Below the pieces are notes generated by a model. It was not told where the DNA came from, did not search any database, and saw only the letters and a program-made list of their open reading frames with translations. Positions 38,217 through 52,680 of a stretch of 64,000 bases of DNA are shown piece after piece; the stretch's first letter is position 1; each line of letters opens with the position of its first letter. A program made the position numbers and the translations under genes. Source of the stretch: Casuarius casuarius (Eukaryota; Chordata; Aves; Casuariiformes; Casuariidae); NCBI GenBank assembly GCA_003342895.1, contig PTFA01000050.1:2022018-2086017 (forward strand), in the 5' to 3' direction.

Positions 38217-40727
38217 CCTTAGCTTAAGATGGAATAAATCCCAGAATACTCTCTACTTACACAGAGGATTTTAGCACAGAGACATGTTCCAGAAAGGTAT
38301 TTGTGCAAAAAAGAGAGAAATTCTGCAGGTTAGTATAGTCTCTAGTACTCTAAGAATTACCGAGATCTTACTGTGGCTTTTTTTTTTCTTTAATGAGGCA
38401 GTGGCTTATGGGAAAGCTTAAGGGCTGTAACATCTGCATAGAGTCAGAATCTCAGTATCAAATGTCAGAAGCTCTGATGATATAGACTTTCTAATTGGTA
38501 TTTTAAGTTGCTGTTGAACACATTTTTTGTTTAAATCGGCACAATGTGTTTGATCCTCCAGGCATTTCCCTCAAAATTTCCAGACTGGGAGAGCAATCAC
38601 ATGATGAAGTAAAAATCTCATCGTATTCTTCAGGACAAATGCCACTTGCAGAGGTGGATGAGTAAAGGCAAGAGTGCTGAGAGCTTACTTGTTTGTGAAC
38701 AGCTTCTCTGATTTTGATTTGTAGAGGGAGCGTGCTGTGGAATTTGCACCTCAACTCAGCTTGTTTTCATGGTGAGGACAGCAGAGCACAACATACGAGG
38801 CTACTGCAAGAGGTGGTACAAGAGAACAATCTGCATTTAGAGAGAAGGCTAAAATGTATGGAAGCTCATGTAAGTGATGAGTTCATTTTAACTTGAAAAT
38901 TAGTTTTCCTTTTTTCATCCTTTTTTTCCAGGTTAAAGTCACTAAATGAAAACCAGGTGTATTCAGGAGGCAGTTTTCCTCAGAAGTGCACTGACAGAGG
39001 AACCCATTTATGAAAAAGGAAATAATAGAAGTACATCACAGTGACAGCAGCAGAAACCAATTCACTGGAGATGGCAAATGAAGGGAATCACTGATGGTTA
39101 CAGTTAATGTTTGGTCAGTCTAGAAAATAACTGTCCAAATGCGGGGAGGAGCTGCAGAATACCCATGAGTGCTCTCGTGTGCTGTAGTTAGCTCAACAGA
39201 GGCCTCTGCTGAGCAAATAGTAACAGTCTGAAACAAGCTCAGAAACGGGCCAAGTATCTCACCTTTATATGCCCTTGTAAGGATCGTGTAGTACTCTTCT
39301 TACAGGCAATGTTGCAAGGAAAGAAAATTCCAAAGGGACAGATAAGTATGAATAGATCTGTCTTATTTCTGAGAAAAAAAAAAACAAGAAATGTCCCTTA
39401 TAAAATAAGAATGATCACACATGGTTTGCAGTTAGAGAACATTTTAATTTTTTTGCCATAATTTTGTGTATTAAAGTTTTGAAAGTTATTTGAGCAATCA
39501 CACCAGATAGATTGTGATTTGCCATAGGATTTAAGGTATCCCTTTGGATCATTTCAAACTGTTTTCTGTCTTCATTTAATTGAATTTGCCACACTGAAAC
39601 CGAATCAAACCTTTGATTTATCAGAAGTGCTTTATTCTTCACTCTAGATATGTGTAGATCTAAGCTATAAACAGGAAAGCAGTAAAAAGTTGCATTGGTA
39701 AATATTTTAGAGAACACTGCTGTTCTGTGAAGCTTTATGCTGTCTTTTCTGGTGCTATGGAGCGCTTTTGTAGGAGCTCATTTGGGAAATGTATTCTTTG
39801 ATTTTGATAATCAATTGATCAACATTTGAAGCTTTGCTCAGACACACAATTATTGTGAACAGCAATATTTTCAAATATCTGTTTGATTGTGTTTGTGATG
39901 CTCACTTTGTTCAACTCTGCTCCAAGCAAATTAAAATGTACTGTTATAATAAGTATGGGAAGGTTAGCATTCAGCTTTAGGGATAAAACATTTTGACAGT
40001 TCCATTCTATGTTTGCATTTAAAAATTGTAATGCTTTTAATTAGACCCTCTGTTTGTAGTAGGATCTTCCACAGGCGTTACTACTGCAAGATTGTTACCT
40101 TCAGGATTTGTTCTGGACCGCTTGTCTGCATGGAAGTGCAAAAGCTTACTGGTTGCACAAGGAGGATGCTCATCATTTTCTGGACTGTGGTATACCTCAT
40201 TCCACCTGTACCACCATTGCTGAGTCATTTGTGTTTTTGAGGGATTTCACATGCAAAGAGTTAAGGAGGTACGTAAGCATAGTTTTCTCTTGCATGCTTG
40301 GCATAGTTTTCCACTGATCTCCAAATTTTCAATTTTTGGTGCACAGTAGAACCCCGAAGCAGACGGAGGCAAGCATTGTTTGGCAAGAAAAGAGATTCTG
40401 CCATGATAGCTGTTACCTTTTTAACTGCTGCACTGGTGATATTTAAATAAATCATATGCACAGACAGTGGTCAAGCATTCTGAGCTTATAAAGATGATCA
40501 CAGAGAAAGGTTAATGTCTGAAGGACTGATCACTAAAACTACCCATACTGTTTGTTGCCCTTTTATTTTGTCCCCCATCTTTCTGTATTATTAACATTTA
40601 TCAGAGATATCAGTAACCTGATATAACATCTGCAACATTGCTACCACAAAGAAAACATTCACTGAGATAGTAAGCCATATGTACAGTCTCTCAAGAGGCT
40701 TGTGTGTCAGTTAGGCTGAGTTTAGCC

Positions 40728-40741
40728 AAAAAAAAAAAAAA
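40728..40741. repeat. poly-A run, 14 bp
   Basis: Fourteen consecutive A with no recognisable retroposon body upstream. Confidence 0.95.
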
Positions 40742-41254
40742 CTAGCTAGATATTTCAGACTTTTCAGATGAGTAGAAATAAGCAGGAAAACATTGCAAGT
40801 TTTACCATTAAAATGTATTTGGGCTGAAATAAGGGCTTTCACCCTGATAGTCCAACCAGCCGCTAGAGACTTTGTCTACTTATTATTAGATTTGGCCTGG
40901 GAGGGATATGAACATAGGTGGTATCAGAAAATCTTATGCAATGAATTCTCAGGGAACTTCTTCCTGCATTATGCACCAATACTGTGGCTCCAAAGCCCAG
41001 GAAACTCAGCTTCAGAGACTGCTGCGAGCTGCCCTTTTTCATGTTTTCCTTCACTTCTAGGAGCTGTTTCTTCTGACTCAGCAATAAATAGCAGAGAAGA
41101 GAAGTACTCTGGGAATTCTGTTTTATGGTATGTACAAGCTCATGCTTTTTCACTGGGGGGAAGGGGGAGGGGAGCTACCAAAAGTAAATGTGCACCCACA
41201 TTGGATCTTACATTTAAAAACATCAAAATCTGAATTATACAGAGGCTATGCAAC

Positions 41255-41366
41255 ACCGTGGGTAAGTACATTGGCCCTTCATGTCTTATTATGTTGTTAA
41301 TTAGTTAATGTTTGTAAAGCACTTTGAAGATGAAAAGCCCTATGTAAGTTCTAAGTGTTATTATCT
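41255..41366 (+). repeat. MIR-like SINE 3' tail
   Basis: TAATGTTTGTAAAGCACTTT, GAAGATGAAAAGCCCTAT and GTAAGTTCTAAGTGTTATTA match in order the ancient tail 'taatgtttgtaaagcgctttgagat...gaaaggcgctatataagtgcaaagtattatta'. Of the repeats here this is one of the better preserved. Confidence 0.7.
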
Positions 41367-43326
41367 CTAGAGACATGGGTTCAATTCAAAGGTGCCTAAT
41401 TACTTATGCCATAAATTAGACTTAATGAGTTGTGGAATCATAAGCCTTGTATGATGCATGCAAGTTTCTCAGATAGTTCTAGGCCCTGTGGTCTGCTTCA
41501 GTGCTTCTTTAGGTATTGAGAACTGTGAAGAGAAATGACACAAAATAGAGGAAATAATCTCTAAAAATAAGTGGATTGCATTTCAGTTTTAGGACTGCAT
41601 TTCATATTTAGGACTCAGTAAAGCAAATTAACCTACCAGGAGCTTTGCTGTACTGTGTCTAGGGTTTTTCCAGTAATCAGCCCTTGAACTGCTGAGGTTA
41701 ACGTGATTGTTTCTAAATAGTGGTATAGACATAATTCTAATTCTTATTCATCTTCCATATCTGGCACAAGAAAGCTGGGTGATAATAGTATGACTGCTGT
41801 CTTTCGAATAATGCCCTGAAATGCCATATCGGAATTGGGGAACTCTTTTTGGGCAACATTCACATGCATAAGAAAAGAGGTTCTCATCTCTAGAGATATT
41901 ATCATTTAATTTACAACAAGCCATCACTAGTGGGTAACATTCAAAAGGGAGAAGTAACAGTAATAGGAAAATGTGGTTTCATAGGCTGTGCAGAGCTGAG
42001 AGTTTCCGTGTTATGTAACTTGTATTTATACATTTTGTGGCCAGAAAGTTACAGAATTTGCCTCACTCAAAAGCAGGCACCAGGGCTACTATCTGGCAGT
42101 GACTACAGATCAGCTTTTCCTGGTTGTTCCTGGACCACAGAGTTCAGAGATGCAAAAAAGCGGCAGGATCGTTCACTTGTCCTGAGGCGAGTCCCGTGTG
42201 TTCTTACAGCAGAACGTTCTCCATTTTATCTTGGGCCCTTCACAGGTGCACTGAGAGAGGCAGGATTTATCCTGCATATAAATATGTTAGAAGTGATTGT
42301 GCTCATTAGTACAACCTAAGTAGATTGGAAAAACCAATTAATAGCAATTTACTATAAATGTCTCTAACTGACTTACTTGAAAGTATTTACCCCGAAGCAA
42401 AAGTAATTTGATTTAGTTAATGTTTATTGTAAGTATATGCAGACTATCTTCCAGGGCAAAATGTATTTTTGAGTACTCCAGACAACTGAAACTAGTGAGC
42501 CCACTGTCTGGAGAAAGCATCTGTAACCACAGCCAAAAGAGGAACAAGACTGCCGACATTCTTTCAAGACGTGTTTGAAGCATGGGTTCCCATCGCTTTC
42601 CGAGTGGCTTGCAGGCCGTTTTCCTTATATAGATCTAGACAAGGCAGTGGGGTCCTAGATTCTTCTTGGTAAATTGTCTTGGTGATTTCTCACTAGTCCA
42701 TTTTCTCCTATGTTACTTTACTTGCTTATTTTAGATAAGAGTATGACCTCAAGAAGCTTTAAACAGGACAAAGTACAGCTCTGAACTACTTTTATTCCCT
42801 TTTCACCTCAGTATGCATCTTCCCAATCTGCTCACATTGCTGTGTTCCTAAGAAATGAGTCTAATCTTACACCTTAATTACTTGGTGCATCTTCTTCAAA
42901 AACAAAATGAAAATGCTTTTGCTGAATACTTTCCATACACTCTAATAAATAGGAACTTCAGATGTAATGCCTATTTTAGCTCCAGGCTGTGGTTAAAACA
43001 TTTTAATAGCATAGCAAACTTATCAACAGACCTTTCCTTCCCCACCCCACCCCCTTCCCTTTTTACAATGAAAAGATTTTTATCCGACTGGCTCGTGACT
43101 TGGGGATTTTTACAAGCGAGGTCAGGAACTTGTCAAATATTTTGAAATTTGAATCTGAAAACAAAAAACTACCTTCAAAAAACCAGTACCTTATGCAGCG
43201 TGTATCAGCTGGGAAAAATTTTGGCTTGCTGAAGCGCAGACAGGTTTCTATTTTCTGACCTATCACTACTTAACTAAAGGTTATCAGTCTGGTTCCTTGT
43301 TTTAATATTCCAAGGCAACATTTATT

Positions 43327-43372
43327 CTAGTGTAACTCCATTGAGTTTACCAAATTAATGCAGCTGTAAGAG
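43327..43372. repeat. old foldback-related fragment, copy H
   Basis: CTAGTGTAACTCCATTGAGT, then a degraded arm and GCAGCTGTAAG, matches one half of the 'ggtgtaactccattgacttcaatggagttac' unit. Confidence 0.45.
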
Positions 43373-44412
43373 CCTCTTAGTTTCTGTATTACTAAAGCCT
43401 TTTTTCAAAAGAAGGTAAAAATATTCATATTATTATTTTATCTGGGTATTTTAAGTCTGTCTCTTTTCCTCCTCTGTTTTCAAGATGACTGTCGCTGACA
43501 CCCTTTATCAGTGATATAGTTATTCTTTAAACATCACTGAAGAAGTTATCCAAGCAAATTAAGATGTTGTAAGTTTTAGCAGCTGTGCTGAGCTGCCCAT
43601 TACAGAGACATCAGGCAGGAGGAACAACCATACAACATTGTGAAAGAGTGCTTTTTTACAGCAAGGCCTCCACCTCTGATCAAGTGTGCTAATGGCTGAT
43701 AAGAGTGTCCTTCGAGAAAATAATTCGTGGATTACAAGAAGCATTAAATACATATAGGGAAACATCTTGAGTTAATATCCAGTAAGGAACTGCAGTGACT
43801 TGATGGTTGCGTTTGGTGACCCACTTAAGAGTTTTACAAAAACAGTCACCATTCTTTTGACTTGTGACGTCCCAACTCATTTTCCTGTTTTAAGTCCCTA
43901 GTTTAGCAAAGCACTAACCTCTCTCGCTTAAAGTCTTTCACAGTGGAAGCACTGCTGTGAGATCTGGAAGAAGACTTTGAGATGACTACTGCCTTCAGCT
44001 TTCTGTTGCTGCCTACAAGCAACGGGTTATCACAGGTCAGCTGGCAGAATGGAAGGTGTGACAGTAAGTAGTGGCTTTATATTGACTTTATATTGATGTG
44101 GCTGATTTTACACCAAAGTGGATGAAGAGCACTCTTCCATTCCACTTTTGTGGGTGCACACAAAAGCTTCCGGTGCAGGGCAGCAGCTGGCTGCTGGACA
44201 GCCATGATATCATGAAACCTGCTGGTCACTCAGAATGGGGGTGTCCCAAGGCACACTGGCATGCTCTGCTGAGTCAAGGTCCTTTTTCGTTTTGAAAGGC
44301 TATGCTGCAGATGTGCGTGAATTGCCATGAGCTCACTGATACCAGTCATCTATTTCAGTGGACCCAAAGGATTCCTTGAGGATCTGCCAATCACATACAG
44401 ATGCAAAAAGAA

Positions 44413-44430
44413 TGGTTGGTTGGTTGGTTG
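44413..44430. repeat. (TGGT)n short tandem repeat
   Basis: About four and a half perfect TGGT units. Confidence 0.9.
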
Positions 44431-46694
44431 AACTGTGGGTCTTAGAATGGGAAGGGCAAGAATCATAAGGACCTTTGAATTATCAGCCAGTGTGATATGT
44501 TTTAAGCTTTAAATGTGTAAAACTTTTTAAAATCCTAATGATTTACTCCAATTGCTCGGTATTACTGTAAGGCCCATTACAGCGGGGGGAGGAACAGCAC
44601 CTTAGTGCAGAAGCATTAAGAACTATGTTCATAGATGTTCAAATTCAGAAGTACTGTTATGACATCACATATTTCAACCTCTTGCACAGACCTGTTTTCA
44701 CCTGCATATTCCTTTTGCAAGGAGCTCTGTCTTCTGTAATTGAACAAGAACATGGCTCAGTTTAATTCTCAGTTAAGTAGAGCCATTTCTGTTCTGAATA
44801 TTACTTAAACTTAATTTTAGGCATGTCTGTAAGTCCATCATATCTGATAAGATTGAAGCCAATAGGTCTGGAGTTAACAGTAGGCTGAAGTGTTGTTCTG
44901 AACCAGGCCTTGATTTGGTAATAAATAACAAATTACTTGCGTACACTGACACTTTTATTCCTTTAACCTGCCCTCAGGAAATATGCACTGAAATTATTAA
45001 GTATTCATCGGAAAATCTGCTTTTACTACTAAGCATTTATAATGCAGCCTAGCACTACTTTTGCACTATGCGTGTCAGTTGAGCTTCTGACTTAAGTATG
45101 AGCAGAGACCAGGACTATACGCATCTAGCGGGAGATGTTTATTTAAATTGAGATGGTCAAGTTAAACTGTTGCTTGACAAAGGGTACCAGAAAGCTGTAG
45201 GCTCAAAAATGAACAGTTCTATAAAGCTGAGTATTATTGTCATGGAAACACCATCCCAGCACCAACGCCTGTTGGTGTTACTCGTTCACCCCATTAGAGT
45301 AGTTATTTGTAATTATTATTGTAGCATATGTCTAGTGCTTAAACTGTGCATATGACTAGGAAGAGCTGGATTATTCGTCAGGCGAAACTGAGAAAATGAC
45401 TTGAAAATGCCAAAGACAGATGGGCAGATGGAATTTCTCATGTGGCATTCACACTTGAAAAGAATTTACATTTTTTCTCTCACTTCCTCGTACACACAAA
45501 CAAGGAAGCAAATGCTGTCTCCCAGTTTCATAAGAAAAGCACTCAAGAAAAAAGAAGTCAGAAATACCATAACCACTGAAAGACAGCTTAAACATGGAAA
45601 CTCTATGGTGGACCTAGTCTTCAAGAGTGCATGACGTTTCTCTGACATTGAAAGTTGCTTCTGACCCTCCAAGGCACGTTCCTGTGAGCAGCGAGCTCTG
45701 ATCCTGTGTCACTGAGAAAGGTAGAAACTGCCTCACTGTCATGTATGAGCAAAACTCAAATCCACAGATAATTTCAATAATGTGGCCATGCACTCCAAAC
45801 AAGTTTTGACCGCTGTATGTGCCACTCTTCTAATAGAAAAAAATAATAGTGTGTACAGAAATCTGTCACCATTATTTATTCAGAAACCCAAATCATTCAG
45901 GGTTGCTTTAGATTAAGAGGGAGAAAAGGACTGGGACTCCTGTCTATACCTCAAATACATTATTTTATCTCCTTTTATTAAAATAATCATAATTTATGAG
46001 GAATCTAATTCCAAAATTGTTCTTAAAAATAAATCACATCAGATGTATATTTTGGTTTATACTTGCCTTTGGGTTGATGACTTTTGTAAGACATGTTTTC
46101 AGTAAAGGACAGTGAATCGTCCATCCTACCTAATATAGCTGCCTCTATCAAGCAGTTCATATACTGCTAACAAGTACTGTATACTCATATACATATGACA
46201 TTTTTGTATAAAGCTAATGTGTTTTAAGACTCAGAATTCAAAAATACTCCAAACCTGCAATTGTTTGATCTAGATTTGTAAGAAAAAGCCGAGCTCCTTT
46301 GAAAGTACGCCCAGAATTACTCAAGATTATAAAAAACTGTCCTCTTGTTTTTGTGTTAATTTGCTTACAGTTGGCTTTGTAATATCCTAAAGAAAAATTA
46401 ATGTTACACCCATCTGCATGCACTTTAACTCGGTCTGCTAAAATGCTCTGTTTGAGCTCGTGATGAAAACTACAACAATTGTTTGCCCTCACAATACAAA
46501 AGGAAATAAAATGAAGGGTTCAGAATGGACTAACTGATGCAAATCAGGACTTCACAATCTCTACTAAACTACTTTTAGCTTTGTATCTTTTATTATAAGA
46601 AAAGGCACTTATCACAGATAAAGATATCTGGGAGCTAAAAATCATACTGAATGCTTGTATTACGATGATGATGAAGCAACATTGTAGCCTTTCC

Positions 46695-46880
46695 AGTGCT
46701 GCCGAAGTCAAAGTTCCCATTTACTTCAATTTTTAAAAATTAGGATTTTTAGGTCTTATTTAACAAAGTTCTCAAACCAATACTTAGCTTCAAGCATGTA
46801 AGTTAAGCCTATTAGCCAGAATGTGACAGTTAATAGGCTGATGTTAAGCATGTGCTTAAAGTCAAGAGCTTTTGGCAGGG
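46695..46880. repeat. old foldback repeat, copy I
   Basis: Two inverted arms are visible: AGCCTATTA at 46806-46814 pairs perfectly with TAATAGGCT at 46831-46839, with a 16-base loop. Outside them AACAAAGTTCTC and CTTCAAGCATGTAAGTTAAG on the left mirror GTTAAGCATGTGCTTAAAG and AGAGCTTTTGGCAGGGC on the right. This is the same architecture as copy A, with the 'aagcatgtgcttaa' arms better preserved. Confidence 0.6.
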
Positions 46881-47089
46881 CATTTTAACTTGTTAAAAGG
46901 GAAATAAATGTCAAAATGAAGAAAACAAAATTGTAACACAAAATATATTAATATAATAAAGCATACTGAAGATATTGCTTTTCTCCCTCTCTTTCTCTCG
47001 TTTGTTAGTAAAGCTGATAGTATGCATTTCTGTAATGGGTAAAAAGGTTATCTATAAGAAAATATTCTGCTCCCTGTCTTACATTGAAA

Positions 47090-47335
47090 GCATTTTATAT
47101 AAAATGGATAGGCGTTTGCTGATTCATTGTTTTAAAAACTAGGATCAGTGTCTGCTGAATGGCAATTTATGTGGTCCCATGGTCCTACATCACATGTCCA
47201 AGCAACTTGTGGGAAATAATGGAGAGAGCTTTTTAAAGGCTGCAGAGAGGTAACAGCCTGGGAAAAACTAATTAAAGCATGTTTAAAAAATGGTGTTTCT
47301 TAAGATTCTGCATTAAAAAACAAGCTCAATGTGAA
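47090..47335. promoter_or_regulatory. possible conserved non-coding element
   Basis: No repeat words and no open frame. It contains AT-rich homeodomain-type words (CTAATTAAAGC near 47268) and an uninterrupted low-CpG composition. Proposed on general appearance only. Confidence 0.2.
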
Positions 47336-50300
47336 ATAAGTGGATTGAGTGTATGCTGAAGTCACTGCAGCAGTAGTGTTCCAAGTGCAGATTGCATATG
47401 TTTGATTAAGAAGTTCAGATAGCTTGATTTGGTTTGACAAATTAAAATCTTGTCTTACTATGTCATTTTTACCTTCTGGATTTGCACGTACATATGATAT
47501 CTGTTATATTAATTATATCTATTTTCACAGGTATAGACAGACATACCCCAGAATTGTGGCACCCATTAATAGATCAAACAAGCCTGTGCAGCTGTGTTTT
47601 GATCAGTGGAAAGGTTTCCTGGCATCCAAGAACTGAAATCACCTTTTGGGTATGACAAGCGCATCTGAGTACCTAGCAAGTGAAAATCAAGGGTTTCTGT
47701 AAGGAAGGAATAAGAACACCTACCACAAAAAATTAGAAGTAAAATAACCTTTAATAATTGCAACAACACAAACTCAATTGTATGTATTGCCCTCTATTGG
47801 CATTTAGCCATTGATCATTTGCTAGCTCATAAAGCTGATTTGTGCTCTTCCCTCATGTTCCTGTTTCCCTGAGCCATTGGCCTCTTTTCACCACTCCTTT
47901 CCCACAGGCACACACAACTGGGATCCAGACATGCTTTTGTCTCTTCCTCTGAAACCCTGCTTTTTAGCACATGAGGAAAGGAGAAGCTTTGTGAGCAGCT
48001 TTCATTCTTCTTTATTGTTGAATGCCGCTTACATACCCTGTTGCTAGACTCTTGGAAGGTGTCTAAGATGCTAGACAAGTAAACAGGTATAATTCAGAGG
48101 AAAACTGACTTGATTAAATAGGGTCAAAATGTTTCATCCTCCTCTTTCATTTGAAACCCCTCATTTGCAGACTCTCACACTTCTTTCATTGTAGTTTTCC
48201 ATTTGACATAAATATATATGGGATCTGTGTTAGTCTTCAAGTTAGGAAGCTCAGGTAGATTCAGTGAATTCTGTGACTAATCAAACTCATTGTGACCAAC
48301 ACAGGGCAGTTTCTCACCCTCAAAGAGCTGTAGCACAAAAATTGTTGAGGACACCAAAACTTACTTTCAGAAATCTGGTTTTGGCATTCCCCAGGTATTA
48401 GCATCTAGTAGATAAGTTAAAGCTGCAACTTCCTAATTCCTAGATCTAATTGTATATGTGAATCAGACTTGTGAGGAAACACAAAAATATGCTGACCTCT
48501 AAATTATGCCCAAGTATTTGAACTGTCATCTTGGGGTCTACAAATTTAAGGCTGTTCTTAGAAGCTTTTAAAAGCTATAAGCCACCAAAGGCTTTTGGAA
48601 CAAAATTCCTGTGGTCATTTCCAGACTTGGACATATATATCAGTTATTTCTTGAGCTTTCTTTCCTCACAGGCAATTTTTATCAAGTAGGCTAAGAATGG
48701 AGATTTACCAAAATATTTGATGGGTTTTTACATGGACTGTCCCCTGAGCATTTATTTGCTACATTAGGCATCTCTTTTCACCAAATGCTGCTTGTTGTTA
48801 TAGAAACACATTATAAAGAGAGCTATGTGACCCATGAAAATGTTAGCAAACCAACAGAGTTTGCAGCTTTCAAGTACTTTTCAATACTTCTGTTTTCAGA
48901 TTCTTTAAATGGCATTTCTCTCACAGTCAGAAACCACAGATGGCACAGGCCTGCTTCTTTTTCTCTTCACTGAAGTTGATTTATATTGCACCAGCAGTAG
49001 AAAGGAACCTACAAAATGTGTAGATGTAATTAGATGGACTTTAGTATCTCTTTTACACTATTGGAGTGGCAGAGAGGAGTATTAAACCTGTGTTCTTATC
49101 CTTTTTGTTTCTTTGCTTGGAGGAGTTTCAGCTAGGACTACTGTGGGTTGGGAACCAGGAGTTCCCTACTCTGGTTCCTGAGCTGCTGGAGAATGGCTGC
49201 ACCAACATACTAAGCCCAGGCACACTTCTTCACATTTATCTTAGGTTAGCACATTCCTTTATTTAACTGTCTCTGATCTGACTATATCTGATCATTCCTT
49301 CATCTCATTTTCACTTAACCTTTTGCCCTCTACACAGACTAAGCATCCTATCGCATATCACCCCAGGGACCTCTTCTTCCCCCATTCCCCCTTCCTCCAC
49401 TCTTTCTCCAATTTAGGTGCTTTATGCCACTTCTAGTAATTTACCTGATTACATGGAAGGAACTGTAGATCTTTTTATAATTGCTGTTTTACTTAAAACA
49501 TTGATTTCTTAGCTCCTGTCTGGTTTCAGATCATTACACCTCGCTGGAGTTTTCTCTGGTTTAATGTGCAGCTCGAAAAGCACAGAGGGGACTGGAGCGT
49601 GGGGCTCAGTGTACGTTCTTGTATTTGAAAGCAGCTCTGTAGCATCCACAAGAGGATTCCTGGCACTTGCGTAGTTAAGCTGGATGTCCAATGTTATCTC
49701 TCCAGGCAAGTAAGATTCTGGCAATCACTATAGTCCTATTTCACTTGTTCTCAGTCTTTTTGACACAAGCACATTAATTCCCCCAAGCTCCTTTGGCAGC
49801 TGTAAGAAGTTCTCTCTTTTTTTAATATGATTGATAATATTGAATATTTCTTTTAACCTTTTACTGCCGCTCCTGGGCTAGGTGATAGTTTCTCTATTTG
49901 GATGTTAATCTTCAGCATGCAGTAGCACATCTTCCAATCACCTACTCATTATGGAGCTCATTTGTAATATGCTGCTGTTTAATTTATGACCGTGCCCAGC
50001 AAGCTCCGCCTAGCACTATCCCTACAACATATAATGTCATTCTTCCAACACTCCCACTGTCAAAGGTCACATAAAGCAAACCATTGCTTAATACGGAAAC
50101 TCCTTCTAGTTTAGCACAGAAGGAATGGCAGCCCTTGGGCAAAATTTAACTGTATCATTTCATATGATGCACTGGAAAGAAATACGTTGTGAAGGAGGTG
50201 CCAATAACACAGCTTCTCTGGTTCAATGCAGGAAATGGTCCAACTGAAATGTACTGGCAAAATATGTCATCATTTTCTTTGCTTCCAATTTCTCAGGGGA

Positions 50301-51474
50301 AAAAAGAAAAAGGTTGTCTGAGGAGACACAAATATGTAAAAACAAAAAGACCTCCCAGGCTGACTTGAAATATGCTCAAACTACACATCCACTCCCTGCT
50401 CCCTAGAACCCAGTAAATATTTCTTTGGCCCCACAAAACATTTTACTCTGAACCCAGGAAACCTCAGATTGACCTTGGAAATAAGATTCCTCATTTCCAA
50501 AGTAAATGTCTCAGCCACACTACTGGAGGAGTTGCACTTTTCTGATTGAAACACATAAAACTTGTCTCTTTTGGCAAATGGGGTAGATCATGCTGTGGGG
50601 AACTAGTTGTTTTCCTAATTAACTGACCATAGGCACTTTCAAACTCTTTGCAACTTTTATACCCCATTACAATGATGGTGTCAGGATTAAAATATCTGTT
50701 TTAGGCCATTAGGGACCAGGTTTAGCCAGTGTAAAGCAGTAGAATCTATCTCCACGGAGATATACTGACCTCCCCTTCCAAGCATCTGGTGCATGTCACT
50801 ACAGATATTTCGTTCTGTCTTCTCTTCAGGTTGTACTGGATGGTTTAGCAGCATTTGATTCTACAGGATCCTTTTAGCTTACCTTGAATCTCCTGTGAGA
50901 TTTCAGATTGTGTATGTCTGGATCAATTATCTTTGTCAATTTGTTTTCTTCTGATATTTTTCTCCTCTGCCAGCTATGTTAACTCTTCTCTCACCCAAGA
51001 CAAGATCTCACGCCCCAATGGGATGTAATGAAAATATGCTTTTGAAATTTTCTTTGACGTCATCTTCTGACAGTGTGTCCGACTGGGGTTCAGGTATAAA
51101 TTTCCCAGGCCTGCTTGTCAGTTCTCTGTAGAAAAGTGTTAAGTGCTTTTTCAATACGGAATGTAAGGACATGTAGGGTCTTAAATTCCTCTTCTGATGA
51201 CAAGTTGATGTCTATTAACTGATGTTGAAAATCACTGTAACCACAGCCAAGCTTTTAATATCATAACTGCCTCCAGGACCTCAGACATAATTGTATTTTA
51301 TGCAATAGTCTTGCTAAAACCAGACCAACACAACAGAGATGGACAGTTTCATTGGCATCTACCATATTAATTGAATTAAACTTGGCATAAATTCCAACAG
51401 AACACCCAGTTCAGTATTAGATATTAAATAAACTGAGGTGATGCTTTTTCTAAGTGGGCCTTCTAGTTTTTGCT

Positions 51475-51640
51475 TCTCACATGAGGCCAGTCAGGCGTGC
51501 TGAAATGCTGCCAGCTAGAGTGTTCAGGCCAGGGCACCCGTGCAGACACCGGGCCACCCCGGTGCGGGCCTTGCTCCCTGGCCATGTCCTGCAGAAGTCG
51601 TTGAATCCCACGTGTGCTCGGGGTTCCCCTAGCTTGCAGG
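51475..51640. other. isolated GC-rich patch
   Basis: GC content rises sharply for about 165 bases and several CpGs occur, including a short inverted repeat ACCGG...CCGGT at 51548-51562. Overlapping frames are open on both strands because stop codons are rare in GC-rich DNA; they are not evidence of a gene. No repeat family is recognised. Confidence 0.5.
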
Positions 51641-52334
51641 ATGTAGCCATGTGGTGCAGATTTAAGAGCTCTGTGGGGCTCAGATAATATTCCTGTATCT
51701 GAAAGAATGAACCTTTGAACTTTCTTTATTTTCTGATATGACCCCAAGCCTCAAATTTATAAAAACAAAATGGAACAAAACCCACTGCTCACTTTCATTC
51801 ATTCTATTTTTTGATTTTGCACTAAATTGTAAGCAAAGCAGGCATTTTACCTATAAACAGATGGTACAAAATTCTGTTGGGGTTTTCCTACATTTGATGA
51901 ACACACATCAATCCATTTACATGAGCATGGAAAATATTAAAATGACTACCAGCTCTGCGCCGTGTCAGACACCTGGAGCACATTGCTGCCAGCAAGCTCC
52001 TAAGGTGGGGATATTCTGGCACAGTTACAGTTCTGGAGATTGGGCCATTTTTGACTCAGGTTATTGCATCTTTTGACAGCTGAAGACATGTTCACCTCTG
52101 ACCCAGAAACATCTGCAACGTCAAACTATAAAAAAGGGAATTGAAATGTAGCCTTTTTTTCCTTACTATTATTTTTATTTTCTATTGGAAAGGGTTTTAA
52201 AAGGCCTATGAAATATAAAATTGCTTTTTTTGCTGTAGTTGCAAAACTCATTTCACTTTTTATCTGCGATGCGCTGGTAGTGAATTTCCAGAGCTGAAAA
52301 ACTAATACATGGGCCCCATGTTGAGTGAGGACCA

Positions 52335-52680
52335 CAGTCCAAAGCGCTGAGCGCAGGCACAGTCTGCATCTCTCAACGTTTGGGCCAAAGAGGGGAGCTC
52401 GCCCGGCAGCCTGCCTCGTCCTCCTGCCCGCCTTTCGTCTCTCACCAATTATGTTGTCTGCAGTTCTTGCGTAGTCTGACTTTCCTTCCTAAAGTAACAC
52501 CGGCTGATTTGGGATGGTTTTTTACTCACCAAGCCCTAACTTGTGCTGCTTCTCTGCAGGCAGAGGTGTCAATATTGAGTCCATTCCCGGGGCTCCTCTG
52601 GCGTGGCCCAGCACCAGAACGGCAGCCCTCCTGGGCCGCGGAGGTGGCTGTAGCTTCCTGTGCGAGATCCTGCTATAGCA
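52335..52680. other. isolated GC-rich patch
   Basis: A second patch with CpGs (GCGCTGAGCGCAGG, GCTCGCCCGGCAGCC, GGGCCGCGGAGG). It holds a 104-codon frame at 52380-52694 (+) with no recognisable domain. It could be a small CpG-rich regulatory site, a biased-gene-conversion patch or an unrecognised repeat. Confidence 0.45.

Larger units (their letters stand above)
38000..41230. other. non-coding stretch, no gene recognised
   Basis: No gene is recognised. The longest frames are 100 codons at 39415-39717 (-) and 146 codons at 40793-41233 (+); neither shows a domain, and the second is matched by a long frame on the other strand. It contains a TTAAG repeat (38194) and an A14 run (40728). Confidence 0.6.
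41370..46695. other. non-coding stretch, no gene recognised
   Basis: No gene is recognised. A 129-codon frame at 41930-42319 (+) has no domain. It contains one foldback fragment (43327) and a GGTT simple repeat (44413). Confidence 0.6.

Noticed and set aside
39415..39717. 100-codon frame on the - strand
   Set aside because: Composition is plausible but nothing is recognisable; a lone frame of this length is expected several times in 64 kb over six frames.
40793..41233. 146-codon frame on the + strand
   Set aside because: No recognisable domain, matched by a 96-codon frame on the other strand, and it ends just before a MIR-like tail.
41386..41402. GGGTTCAATTCAAAGG resembling a tRNA B box
   Set aside because: No A box, acceptor stem or anticodon stem can be placed. 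It follows a SINE tail and is probably part of, or next to, that relic.
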